From the NCBI RefSeq assembly GCF_001898575.1, contig NZ_MKUD01000010.1:253652-297109 (forward strand): 43,458 nucleotides of DNA, read 5' to 3'. This document shows, piece by piece, positions 28,140-36,147 of the stretch. A program made the position numbers and the translations under genes. Below the pieces are notes generated by a model. It was not told where the DNA came from, searched no databases, and saw only the letters and a program-made list of their open reading frames with translations. The number at the start of each line of letters is the position of its first letter. Within the stretch, counting starts at the first letter, position 1. This stretch comes from Spirosoma sp. 48-14. Lineage in GTDB: Bacteria > Bacteroidota > Bacteroidia > Cytophagales > Spirosomataceae.

Positions 28140-30434
28140 ATGGTTTCGTCAAAAACTCCTTTTTCAGACCAACTAACCTCAACATCCACTTCTGAATTAA
28201 CCTCGCATCTGTATCCTGCCGATTGGCCAGCATCGGGGCCCATTGACTTACAGATCCACGACCGTCCGCATGCCTCCTCAACCATCGAATGGTGGTATGT
28301 GAATAGCCATTTAACACTGGCTGATCATCGACAATGTTCCCTGTTCGCGTCATTTTTTCGCATGGCAATCGGGCGCGATGAGCAAACCCAACAGTACCAG
28401 TATGCTCATTCGTTAACCTGGGCAATCAGTGATGCCAGTACGCAGCGGTATTATACGGACTCACTGGTTGATCCCGTGGCGCCGAAAATTGGTCTGAATA
28501 CCATCGATAAAGGCGAGGATACAACCGATCCGCTGTTGCAGCGAGCCCTTCGCGAAGTACTGGTGAAAGGTAATGTTCCCTTGCCCGACCGTCTGCTCAG
28601 TAAAGAAGCGCAGGTGAGTGAAGAGACGTTGTTTCTGGACTATGATGGAAACCAGTTTCAGAAACAGGCAGATGGGAGCTATTTACTGACACTTCTGAGT
28701 GCTGGTAAAGAAACAGGGGCAACCCTATCGTTTCATCCACAAACCGCGCCCGTTCGGCATGGCGACGATGGCGTTGTCCGTGGAACGGCTGGTGAGGATA
28801 TGTTCTATTACTTTATGCCGCATTGCCGCGTAGAAGGGGCGCTCCTGATTGATGGACGAACAATTGAGGTAGCTAGTGCCAGTGGCTGGTATGATCATGA
28901 GTTTGGTAAACCGACCAACGATACGCCTGAAGCTAAAATTGAACATAAAATTGCCTGGAACTGGATTTCGGCTCAGTTGGTGAATGGATACCAGATTAGT
29001 GCCTATGATTTGTTTGATAACAATGCCGACGGAGCCAGTTGTGGACGCTGGATTGTATTGATCGATCCGCAGGGGAAGGCTCGCCAGTTTGACGACTTTG
29101 GTTTCCAGCCGCTGAAAACGTGGACTAGCTCACGGACATTTACTGATTACCCCACAACCTGGCAATTGACAATTCCTGAAGCGGACATACGTCTGTTTGT
29201 CGAAGCGGCCTTTCCGGCTCAGGAGTTCAATACCATCATTTCCAAACGGGCATTTTGGGAAGGGCGCGTTTCGATAAGTGGCACCTTTGCGGGGGAGCCG
29301 ATTGTAGGACTGGGTTATGTGGAGCGTAGCGGGTTTGGACTTAAAGAAAAACTGACCGACTTTTTTAAGGCCGTTACGAAAGAAACGAGAAAATCGATCG
29401 AAGCGTTGCTGCCGCTATCGCCAACGGATGAGCAACTAAAAAAGCTGGTGGCAGGCAGTGGCAATCCGCACTTCGTTGATGGGCTCGATCCGGTGCAGTA
29501 CAGCCGGGTATTGCTGAAACCTATTCGGGAAATGATTGATCGCGGTGGGAAGTCCTGGCGATCTTATGCAGCACTGGCTTGTCTGGATTTGGTAGGCGGC
29601 AATTCGCAGCAATACATGAACTGGCTGGCATGGCCAGAGTTACTTCATACAGGGTCACTCATCGTCGACGATGTGCAGGATGAGTCGGTGATCCGGCGTG
29701 GTGGGCCATCGTGTCATATGCTCTATGGGCAGGCTGCGGCCATCAATGCGGGAAATGCCTGTTATTTTCTGGGCGAATTACTAGTCGACTCAACCCTCTC
29801 CGACGCCAAGAAGCTTAAACTTTACACCCTCTATTTTGAAACCATGCGGGCTGCTCATGCTGGTCAGGCCATTGATATCGATGGGTTTGAAGCGCTCATG
29901 CCGGAAGTAGTTGGCTATGGACGGGGTGGCTTGCTGGAAGAGCGTATTTTATCCGTGCATCGGTTGAAGTCGGCTGCTCCGGTTAGTTCGCTGGCACAGT
30001 TGGGAGCCATCATGGGCGATGGTACGCCCGAACAAGCACGAGTATTGGGGCAGTTTTTTGAATCGATGGGGCTGGCGTTCCAGATCATAGACGATGTGCT
30101 TAACCTGCGCGGTTTTGAAAATAACCTGAAGAGCCGGGGGGAGGATATTACCTGTGGCAAAATTACCTTACCCGTAGCCAAAGCATTGGGTACGCTGGGT
30201 TGGCCTGCCCGTCGCGATTTGTGGGAAACCATTCGTCAGAAACCAACTGATCCGGACATTATAGGTCAGGTGATCGACACCCTGGAAGCTTGCGGAGCCA
30301 TCGAAGCCTGCAAACAACAGGCCGAAAATCTGGTTGAGGAGGCCTGGCAAAAGCTGGATACTCTCTTCCCGGATTCGGATGTGAAAATCAGGTTGCGGGC
30401 GTTTAGCTGGTACGTGCTGGAGCGTCATTATTAA
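28140..30434 (+). CDS. CrtC/AttH-like lipocalin domain fused to trans-isoprenyl diphosphate synthase
   Basis: Fusion protein of 764 aa. Residues about 20-400 match the CrtC/AttH lipocalin-like fold (hydroxyneurosporene synthase family): IEWWYVNSHL, ASGWYDHEFG, AWNWISAQLVNGYQIS. Relatives hydrate carotenoid double bonds, or in fungi act as cyclases. Residues about 440-764 are a polyprenyl synthetase: first Asp-rich motif D510-D511-V-Q-D514, followed by RRGGPSCHMLYG, then GQAIDID, KSAAP, second motif D651-D652-V-L-N655, and GKITLPVAKAL. DDxxN as second motif with DVQDES at the first recalls eukaryote-type GGPP synthases. Small residues before the first motif (TGSL) would allow C20 or longer products (inference). 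First gene of a six-gene operon; 24 bp to the next gene. Confidence 0.92.
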   Translation: MVSSKTPFSDQLTSTSTSELTSHLYPADWPASGPIDLQIHDRPHASSTIEWWYVNSHLTLADHRQCSLFASFFRMAIGRDEQTQQYQYAHSLTWAISDASTQRYYTDSLVDPVAPKIGLNTIDKGEDTTDPLLQRALREVLVKGNVPLPDRLLSKEAQVSEETLFLDYDGNQFQKQADGSYLLTLLSAGKETGATLSFHPQTAPVRHGDDGVVRGTAGEDMFYYFMPHCRVEGALLIDGRTIEVASASGWYDHEFGKPTNDTPEAKIEHKIAWNWISAQLVNGYQISAYDLFDNNADGASCGRWIVLIDPQGKARQFDDFGFQPLKTWTSSRTFTDYPTTWQLTIPEADIRLFVEAAFPAQEFNTIISKRAFWEGRVSISGTFAGEPIVGLGYVERSGFGLKEKLTDFFKAVTKETRKSIEALLPLSPTDEQLKKLVAGSGNPHFVDGLDPVQYSRVLLKPIREMIDRGGKSWRSYAALACLDLVGGNSQQYMNWLAWPELLHTGSLIVDDVQDESVIRRGGPSCHMLYGQAAAINAGNACYFLGELLVDSTLSDAKKLKLYTLYFETMRAAHAGQAIDIDGFEALMPEVVGYGRGGLLEERILSVHRLKSAAPVSSLAQLGAIMGDGTPEQARVLGQFFESMGLAFQIIDDVLNLRGFENNLKSRGEDITCGKITLPVAKALGTLGWPARRDLWETIRQKPTDPDIIGQVIDTLEACGAIEACKQQAENLVEEAWQKLDTLFPDSDVKIRLRAFSWYVLERHY

Positions 30435-30458
30435 TTCCTTCGTTTATCGTCAAACGTT

Positions 30459-32753
30459 GTGTCAACAATACTGGGTTTTGTTGAGCTGCCTGCCCCTGAG
30501 CTGGTCTGGGGTATGTTTGGTCGTGGATTAGGCGTCGTGTTTTTTATTGCGATCAGTCAGTTATACCATCAGGTCCTGCCACTGGCTGGCCGTATGGGTG
30601 TATCCCCTATTGACCGAAAACTAGCCCGTATCCGGCTGGATTATCCTGGTTGGCGGCATTGGCTGTATTTCCCGACTTTGCTTTGGCTAAACTGTAGCGA
30701 TCGATTTATGCGAGGATTGATTCTGCTGGGGGCGGGAGCAGCCTTGCTAGTCGTTTATGGTGGCCCCTTTTCCGGACCAGCCCTGTTGATTTGCTGGCTG
30801 GTCTACCTTTCCTTCGATCTGGCGCTGGGGTTTACGTATCCCTGGGATTGTCTGTTACTGGAAGCGGGTTTTCTGGGGCTTTTTCTGCCCACTCTGCCCA
30901 CTTTACCAACTGTAGCGGTTGCCTGCCTGCCTCTGCCAATAGTGGCCTGGTCGTATCGCTGGCTATTTTTTCGGGTACTCTTTGGATTTGGTAAGTATAA
31001 ATTTATTGGGGGCAGTCTGCGTGACCGGGGCTATTTTCATAACTTCCTGATCAATATACCGTTGCCTGCTTACCTGGGCTGGTATGTGTATCAACTGCCT
31101 AAATGGGTATTTCAGGGAGTTATTCTGCTTGTGTTTTTTACCGAAATCATCCTGCCATTTGGGGTGTTTATACCCGGTAATACCCGCTTGGTCGTCGCAG
31201 TGTTTACGGCCTGCCTCATGGTGGGGATTCAGTTGGTAAGCAATTTTGGCTTTTTCAATCTGCTGACGGTTGTGCTCTGCATAACTCTGCTGGATACCCA
31301 ATCGTGGGTTTGGGATACCACATGGGCACTGGTCACCAGTCATTGGCCCACGCATGGTCTGTTGGTAATATTGGCTGTGGGTGGATTGCTTAATTTGCCC
31401 TTCAACAGTTGGTGTACGCATACCTGGATGCATTGGCCGGTATTCATTCGGATTCGGATACCGATTGTTCAGGCGATGCTGCACGTTTATCGGGTGCTGA
31501 ACCGGTTTCGGCTGGTGCATGCCTACGGGGTTTTTCCGCCCACGAGTAGTCCGGCAATTCGTTGGGTGCCAGTCATTGAGGGTACTCAGGATGGGCATAC
31601 CTGGCACCCATACACCTATCGGTACATGACCACTACCGAAATGAGCCCACCCCGGTATGTAGCACCGTATCATCCTCGGCTCGATCATGGTATTTTCTAT
31701 GAATCATTTGGCTCAAACGATGCAAACTTTGGCTGGTCGACACTAGGCGGTGGCAACCCCTACGATTTTTCGATCGTGAGTGGGGTACAGCTTCTGGTTC
31801 AGCGTCTGCTGGAAGATGAGCCGGTGGTTCGGTCGCTGTTTCGGGCGTGCCCTTTTCCGATAGGAACACCGCCCCAGGCGATACGAATTACGTTTTATCG
31901 GTTCCAGCCTACTACGCCAGCCGAACGTCGGCGAACGGGCCGCTGGTGGACCCGTACAGTGGCCGGAACGCATCAGCCGCCAACGAAACGTGATGATCGC
32001 CTATGGGAGCTACGGTATCCGGTGCCGGAGTTATTCCACCCGGATGCCATTCACTGGAAGCGTCGGGCTCCGCGCATTCAGGCATTACAGACTTGTGCCA
32101 AACAGGCGCAGGCCGATGCGATCTGGATACACATACAGACTGATCTGAAAATCAATCTGACGGAGTTCTGGAACGATTTTCTACCACTGGTCAACGAAGG
32201 TGGGTTAAACTGGGCCACGATGCCCCAAACGGTGGCGAAATTGCGATCCCGATACAACCGGCAGGAACTACTGGAACTTCAGCAGCTATTCAGTCGGCTT
32301 AGTCTGGCCCTGCTCACGAAGCTTGAACCGTTCTTCCTGGAAAAGGCTGAACCGCAACTCGTTGTCAGCGAGTATTTTCAGCTTTGCCTGTTTACGCACT
32401 ACCTGATTGGGCAAGGGCAGGCTGTTTATTCGGACGTGTTCAACAGCCCTGCAAAGGCTGCCCACTATCTTGCACAGTTTGAGCCGGAGCGCAGCTTTTA
32501 TTATCTGGGGATTTTCTGGTTCGATACCCTTGTTTTTCAGGCGCGTAAGTTTCGGTTGTTTTTAAAAATTTCGGTTCATCAATCGGGCAATGGATTGCCG
32601 GGCTTTTTGGATCTGATACCGTTTATGAGCCAGCAGTTTACCGACATCGGAGAGGAGAACCTGCCGGAACTAGAGCGAAACCCGAAAAATGGCGATTGGC
32701 TGATTCGCGAAAAACAGCCTGAGCTTTCCTCTGAATCGGCGTTTAATCGGTAA
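30459..32753 (+). CDS. Lipase maturation factor (LMF)-like membrane protein
   Basis: The frame opens with a GTG at 30459 (764 aa); an in-frame ATG at 30513 is an alternative. The N-terminal 400 residues contain roughly ten hydrophobic spans, and YPWDCLLLEAGFL (about 127-139) is the LMF-family hallmark. The next 180 residues form the characteristic soluble LMF region (WHPYTYRYM, PPRYVAPYHPRLDHGIFYES), and the C-terminal third is soluble with no known domain. In animals LMF1 helps secreted lipases fold; the bacterial function is unknown. No lipase is encoded nearby, so in this operon it may handle the lipid product or modify it in the membrane (inference). 10 bp separate it from the methyltransferase ATG. 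Confidence 0.85.
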   Translation: MSTILGFVELPAPELVWGMFGRGLGVVFFIAISQLYHQVLPLAGRMGVSPIDRKLARIRLDYPGWRHWLYFPTLLWLNCSDRFMRGLILLGAGAALLVVYGGPFSGPALLICWLVYLSFDLALGFTYPWDCLLLEAGFLGLFLPTLPTLPTVAVACLPLPIVAWSYRWLFFRVLFGFGKYKFIGGSLRDRGYFHNFLINIPLPAYLGWYVYQLPKWVFQGVILLVFFTEIILPFGVFIPGNTRLVVAVFTACLMVGIQLVSNFGFFNLLTVVLCITLLDTQSWVWDTTWALVTSHWPTHGLLVILAVGGLLNLPFNSWCTHTWMHWPVFIRIRIPIVQAMLHVYRVLNRFRLVHAYGVFPPTSSPAIRWVPVIEGTQDGHTWHPYTYRYMTTTEMSPPRYVAPYHPRLDHGIFYESFGSNDANFGWSTLGGGNPYDFSIVSGVQLLVQRLLEDEPVVRSLFRACPFPIGTPPQAIRITFYRFQPTTPAERRRTGRWWTRTVAGTHQPPTKRDDRLWELRYPVPELFHPDAIHWKRRAPRIQALQTCAKQAQADAIWIHIQTDLKINLTEFWNDFLPLVNEGGLNWATMPQTVAKLRSRYNRQELLELQQLFSRLSLALLTKLEPFFLEKAEPQLVVSEYFQLCLFTHYLIGQGQAVYSDVFNSPAKAAHYLAQFEPERSFYYLGIFWFDTLVFQARKFRLFLKISVHQSGNGLPGFLDLIPFMSQQFTDIGEENLPELERNPKNGDWLIREKQPELSSESAFNR

Positions 32754-32763
32754 GTTATTGATA

Positions 32764-33648
32764 ATGAAACAGGTTCAATTGCCCAACGGCTTACGGGTGG
32801 CCGCTCTGAACAAGACTGAAGCCGATGTGCTGTATCATGAGATTTTTGCCATGCAATCGTACCAACGGCACGGTATCCGCCTGGCCGATGGCGACTGTGT
32901 GTTCGATGTGGGAGCAAACATTGGTTTGTATTCTATTTTTCTGACGCAGACTTACCCGAATTTAAGGCTATTTGCGTTCGAGCCCATACCGGCTTTGTAT
33001 GCTGTTCTGCAACAGAATGCGCAGTTGCTTTTTGCCGCAACAAACGCCCGGTTGTTTAATATCGGGTTATCAGATCGGGCCGGAACCGCCCGGTTTACAT
33101 TTCAGCCCTCGCTTAGCATGACGGCCAGTATGTATCCGCAGGTAATCGCCGATAGTTCGCAGAAGAAGGCCACAGGCTATACCTGGATGCAGGCGCTGAT
33201 AACTGATATGGCCCGGGTTGGGCAAATACGGGGCGACCTGGCTAACGTGTTTACCCGGTCACTCGATCGTCCGTATCTACGTTTACCTGTACTTGGTCTG
33301 CTTAGTATCCCGCTTCTCGCATTGAGCGTAATACAACGTCTGAAAAAACAACAGATTGACTGTACACTCAAAACCATTTCAGACGTCATTCGCGAGCAGA
33401 ATGTTGACCGGATCGACGTAATGAAAATTGATGTAGAAGGGAGTGAACTGGATGTAGTGAAGGGTATCGAAGATGCTGACTGGCCAAAGATCAGGCAGTT
33501 TATCATCGAAGTGCATGATATCGATAATCGGGTCGCTACCCTGATAGCGTTGTTTCGGCAGCGAGGTTTCCGAACCATTGTCGATCAGGAAGACTGGCAA
33601 CTACATCGGTTGATGAATATCTATACACTCTATGCGATGGCCGACTAG
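32764..33648 (+). CDS. FkbM-family SAM-dependent methyltransferase
   Basis: The protein has 294 aa from the ATG at 32764; a TTG two codons earlier is possible. The SAM-binding loop is VFDVGANIGLYS (about 46-57) and the family motif MKIDVEGSELDVVKGI lies near 220. The segments SMTASMYP, TISDVIREQNVDRIDV and DADWPKIRQFIIEVHDID match the subfamily often found inside PKS/NRPS clusters, which O-methylates natural products. About 70 residues between these segments include a hydrophobic stretch (LRLPVLGLLSIPLLALSVIQ) that could dock at the membrane near a lipid substrate. It lies between the LMF-like and glycosyltransferase genes. Confidence 0.92.
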   Translation: MKQVQLPNGLRVAALNKTEADVLYHEIFAMQSYQRHGIRLADGDCVFDVGANIGLYSIFLTQTYPNLRLFAFEPIPALYAVLQQNAQLLFAATNARLFNIGLSDRAGTARFTFQPSLSMTASMYPQVIADSSQKKATGYTWMQALITDMARVGQIRGDLANVFTRSLDRPYLRLPVLGLLSIPLLALSVIQRLKKQQIDCTLKTISDVIREQNVDRIDVMKIDVEGSELDVVKGIEDADWPKIRQFIIEVHDIDNRVATLIALFRQRGFRTIVDQEDWQLHRLMNIYTLYAMAD

Positions 33649-33671
33649 GCCTGTCAACGGGCGTTATCGGT

Positions 33672-34841
33672 ATGAATGATTTGATTATGAAACAGGTTGC
33701 CATTGTCTATTTTGATGCCGCTTCGGGACATCGATCGGCTGCTGTAGGGCTGAAACGAGCGCTGGACAGGCGCTATCCCGACTGGTCGGTTCGACTAATT
33801 AATATCGTCGATCTGTTTGATCGGCATAAACGGTTTGGGGAAATTGCCCGCTACGGCATCGATCGATTCAATCGGCAGTTGAAGCGTGATAAAGTATTTG
33901 ACCTGGGAGGGCAGATTAACCTGTCGCTACTTTTTCATGATCTGTTAGGCCGGGAAGGTATCCGGCAACTGAGCACATTCTGGAAGGAAAACCCTCCTGA
34001 TGTCGTTATATCGGTAACCCCCATGTACAATCCGGCGCTATACGCAAGTGTCCGACTGATCAATCCAGCGGCTGTTTGTATAACCATACCGGTCGATTTT
34101 GAGGAAGTAAAACCTCGCTACTGGTTCACTCCCCGCGTTGAGCAGTATTACCTGAATGGTACCGATCGGCTGCACCAGCAGGCCCGGAAAGCGGGCGTAC
34201 CAGATAGACAGAATTACCGGGTAGCAGGTATGGTTGTTGACCCCCTCTGTTATGAAATACCTAATAGGGACCAGCGAGCCGAACGCATCCGATTGGGCCT
34301 GGACCCGGATTTACCTACTGGGGTTATCTCATTTGGTGGGCAGGGCTGCATCCACCTTCAGACCATTGCTGAAGCCGTAGCGCAGGCTGACCTTCGCGTT
34401 AATTTGATTTTCCTGTGCGGTCGTAATGAGGTTGTTTTTAACACCATTCAAAACCTGGAAACACCGTATCCAAAACTGGTGCTGGGCTATCTGCCTGAAA
34501 CGCCTATCCAGTATTTGCACCTGGCTGACTTTGCGATCGGAAAGCCGGGAGCCATGACCATCACCGAGGCATTGATTACGCAAACGCCACTGATCGCCCT
34601 AAAGAGCAAAGGGATGAGGCCCGTACAGCGTGGGAACGAAGCCTGGCTGGTGGCGAATCAGGTCGGTATTCTTGCCGGGCATGCTGGGGAGATCGTTTCG
34701 GCTATTCGGCAGATAAGTGCCAACCCCGTTTATCAGGAACGAACGGCTGCCGAAGCACATCGGGCCGTGTATGATGTGGCAGAGCTAGTGGGCTCATTCG
34801 TAAGCCGTAACGTAGAAAAAAAACATGACGAGTATTGCTAA
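33672..34841 (+). CDS. MGDG-synthase-like glycosyltransferase (GT28)
   Basis: The 389-aa GT-B enzyme has an N-terminal half beginning VAIVYFDAASGHRSAA, the MGDG synthase-type acceptor domain that holds a lipid, and a C-terminal half with the MurG/GT28 donor site (FAIGKPGAMTITEAL, then RPVQRGNEAWL). Family members add galactose or glucose to diacylglycerol or similar lipids at the inner membrane. In this operon the acceptor may be a hydroxylated terpenoid (inference), though an ordinary glycolipid role is possible. An ATG at 33687 is an equally plausible start. Its last 17 bp overlap the start of the first P450 gene. Confidence 0.88.
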   Translation: MNDLIMKQVAIVYFDAASGHRSAAVGLKRALDRRYPDWSVRLINIVDLFDRHKRFGEIARYGIDRFNRQLKRDKVFDLGGQINLSLLFHDLLGREGIRQLSTFWKENPPDVVISVTPMYNPALYASVRLINPAAVCITIPVDFEEVKPRYWFTPRVEQYYLNGTDRLHQQARKAGVPDRQNYRVAGMVVDPLCYEIPNRDQRAERIRLGLDPDLPTGVISFGGQGCIHLQTIAEAVAQADLRVNLIFLCGRNEVVFNTIQNLETPYPKLVLGYLPETPIQYLHLADFAIGKPGAMTITEALITQTPLIALKSKGMRPVQRGNEAWLVANQVGILAGHAGEIVSAIRQISANPVYQERTAAEAHRAVYDVAELVGSFVSRNVEKKHDEYC

Positions 34842-36147
34842 AGGCCCCAGTGCCCGTGAGGCAAAGCGATTGATTCACGCAAATTCTCAACAGGGATGGG
34901 TCGACTTAGTCCTGAAATACGGGAATAATTTTAGGTATCAGGGTGGGTTGGCAACTGCCGATCCCGCAGTGGCTCATACCTTGCTGATGCAGCGAATTCA
35001 TACCCAGCACCGTTCGGAAGGCTATAAACTGATGTCGCGGCTGATTCCGGGCGCACCGGGTGTGTTGTTTATGGAAGGGGAAGAATGGCATAAACATGTT
35101 CAGGCGGTGATGCCCGTGTTTACCAAATCGGCCGTTGATTCCTATGCCGACCGTATGCACAAAACCGTCGTTGACTGTTTGGGGCATTGGGGCCAAGGGA
35201 AACAGATTTCCGATCTATTCGAATCGATTACACAAGTAGGGTTGCAGGTCGTGCTTCGGGTCGGTTATGGACTCGACCTTGCCGATTCGTTGACGCAGCG
35301 TTTTGGCAACATGCTGATGACCTACAAACAACAGACTATGACGAGTCACGCTCGGCTGGACGAGTTTGGTTTTTCGCTCAATCAGCTACGCATTATCCCG
35401 ACCTTTCTTCGCGAACGATACCAGCTAAAGAGACTGATTCAAACCCTGAATCAAGTGGTCGGTCAGATCATACAGAAACGGCAGCAAACGGGTAGCCAGG
35501 GCCAGGACTGGTTTCATTTGCTGGATAAAGCTGGGCTGTCGCTGCCACAGATCACCGACGAACTAAATCATATTTATGGGGCTTTCAATGCGATCGATTA
35601 TATGATAACCTGTGGATTAGTGGAGTTAAGCCGACACCCTGAGTGGGCTGTACGAATTCGGAACGAACTCAAACAGATACTCGGGGATCGACTTTATCCT
35701 ACCCACGCTGATTTGACTCACCTGCCCGACACGACCAATTTTATGAAAGAGGTATTTCGCTACTATCCCGTAGCGGCTGCGGTTCTGCGACGGACTGGCG
35801 ACAAACTCAACGTGGGCGAGGGCTATTTGCCAACTAACCAAGAGGTGATGATTATGATTCAGGCCCTCCACTTGCACCCCGAATTCTGGGATTCTCCAAC
35901 CGTGTTCGATCCCGATCGCTGGAATCGACCCTTGCGCGACCCTCGAGCCTATATTCCGTTTTTGATCGGTCCCCGGCAATGTATCGGTCGTCATCTGGCC
36001 GAATTACATTTTGTAATGACCCTGAATGCGCTGTTGCAACGGTTCGATATACAGGTGCTTTCAGATAACCTATCCATATTGCCTTATCTGATTCCCCGGT
36101 TTGCAGGTCCGGTACCAGCTCAAGTCACTGTGTATAATCAGCCATGA
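34825..36147 (+). CDS. Cytochrome P450, first of a tandem pair
   Basis: The 440-aa soluble P450 has haem-ligand C386 in PFLIGPRQCIGRH, the K-helix E-x-x-R as KEVFR, and the PERF-like FDPDRW. The I-helix segment is YGAFNAIDY, so the acid-alcohol pair (E/D-T) used for O2 activation in most P450s is replaced by Phe-Asn. The protein is otherwise intact. It has no membrane anchor, and no ferredoxin or reductase is encoded nearby. It overlaps the glycosyltransferase by 17 bp and the next P450 by 4 bp (ATGA). It likely oxidises or rearranges the terpenoid formed by the first gene of the operon (inference). Confidence 0.93.
   Translation: MTSIAKGPSAREAKRLIHANSQQGWVDLVLKYGNNFRYQGGLATADPAVAHTLLMQRIHTQHRSEGYKLMSRLIPGAPGVLFMEGEEWHKHVQAVMPVFTKSAVDSYADRMHKTVVDCLGHWGQGKQISDLFESITQVGLQVVLRVGYGLDLADSLTQRFGNMLMTYKQQTMTSHARLDEFGFSLNQLRIIPTFLRERYQLKRLIQTLNQVVGQIIQKRQQTGSQGQDWFHLLDKAGLSLPQITDELNHIYGAFNAIDYMITCGLVELSRHPEWAVRIRNELKQILGDRLYPTHADLTHLPDTTNFMKEVFRYYPVAAAVLRRTGDKLNVGEGYLPTNQEVMIMIQALHLHPEFWDSPTVFDPDRWNRPLRDPRAYIPFLIGPRQCIGRHLAELHFVMTLNALLQRFDIQVLSDNLSILPYLIPRFAGPVPAQVTVYNQP

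Noticed and set aside
30963..31688. 241-codon open frame on the minus strand
   Set aside because: It is antisense to the LMF-like gene, with composition biased to Pro, His, Arg and Gln as expected for a shadow frame and no recognisable domain.
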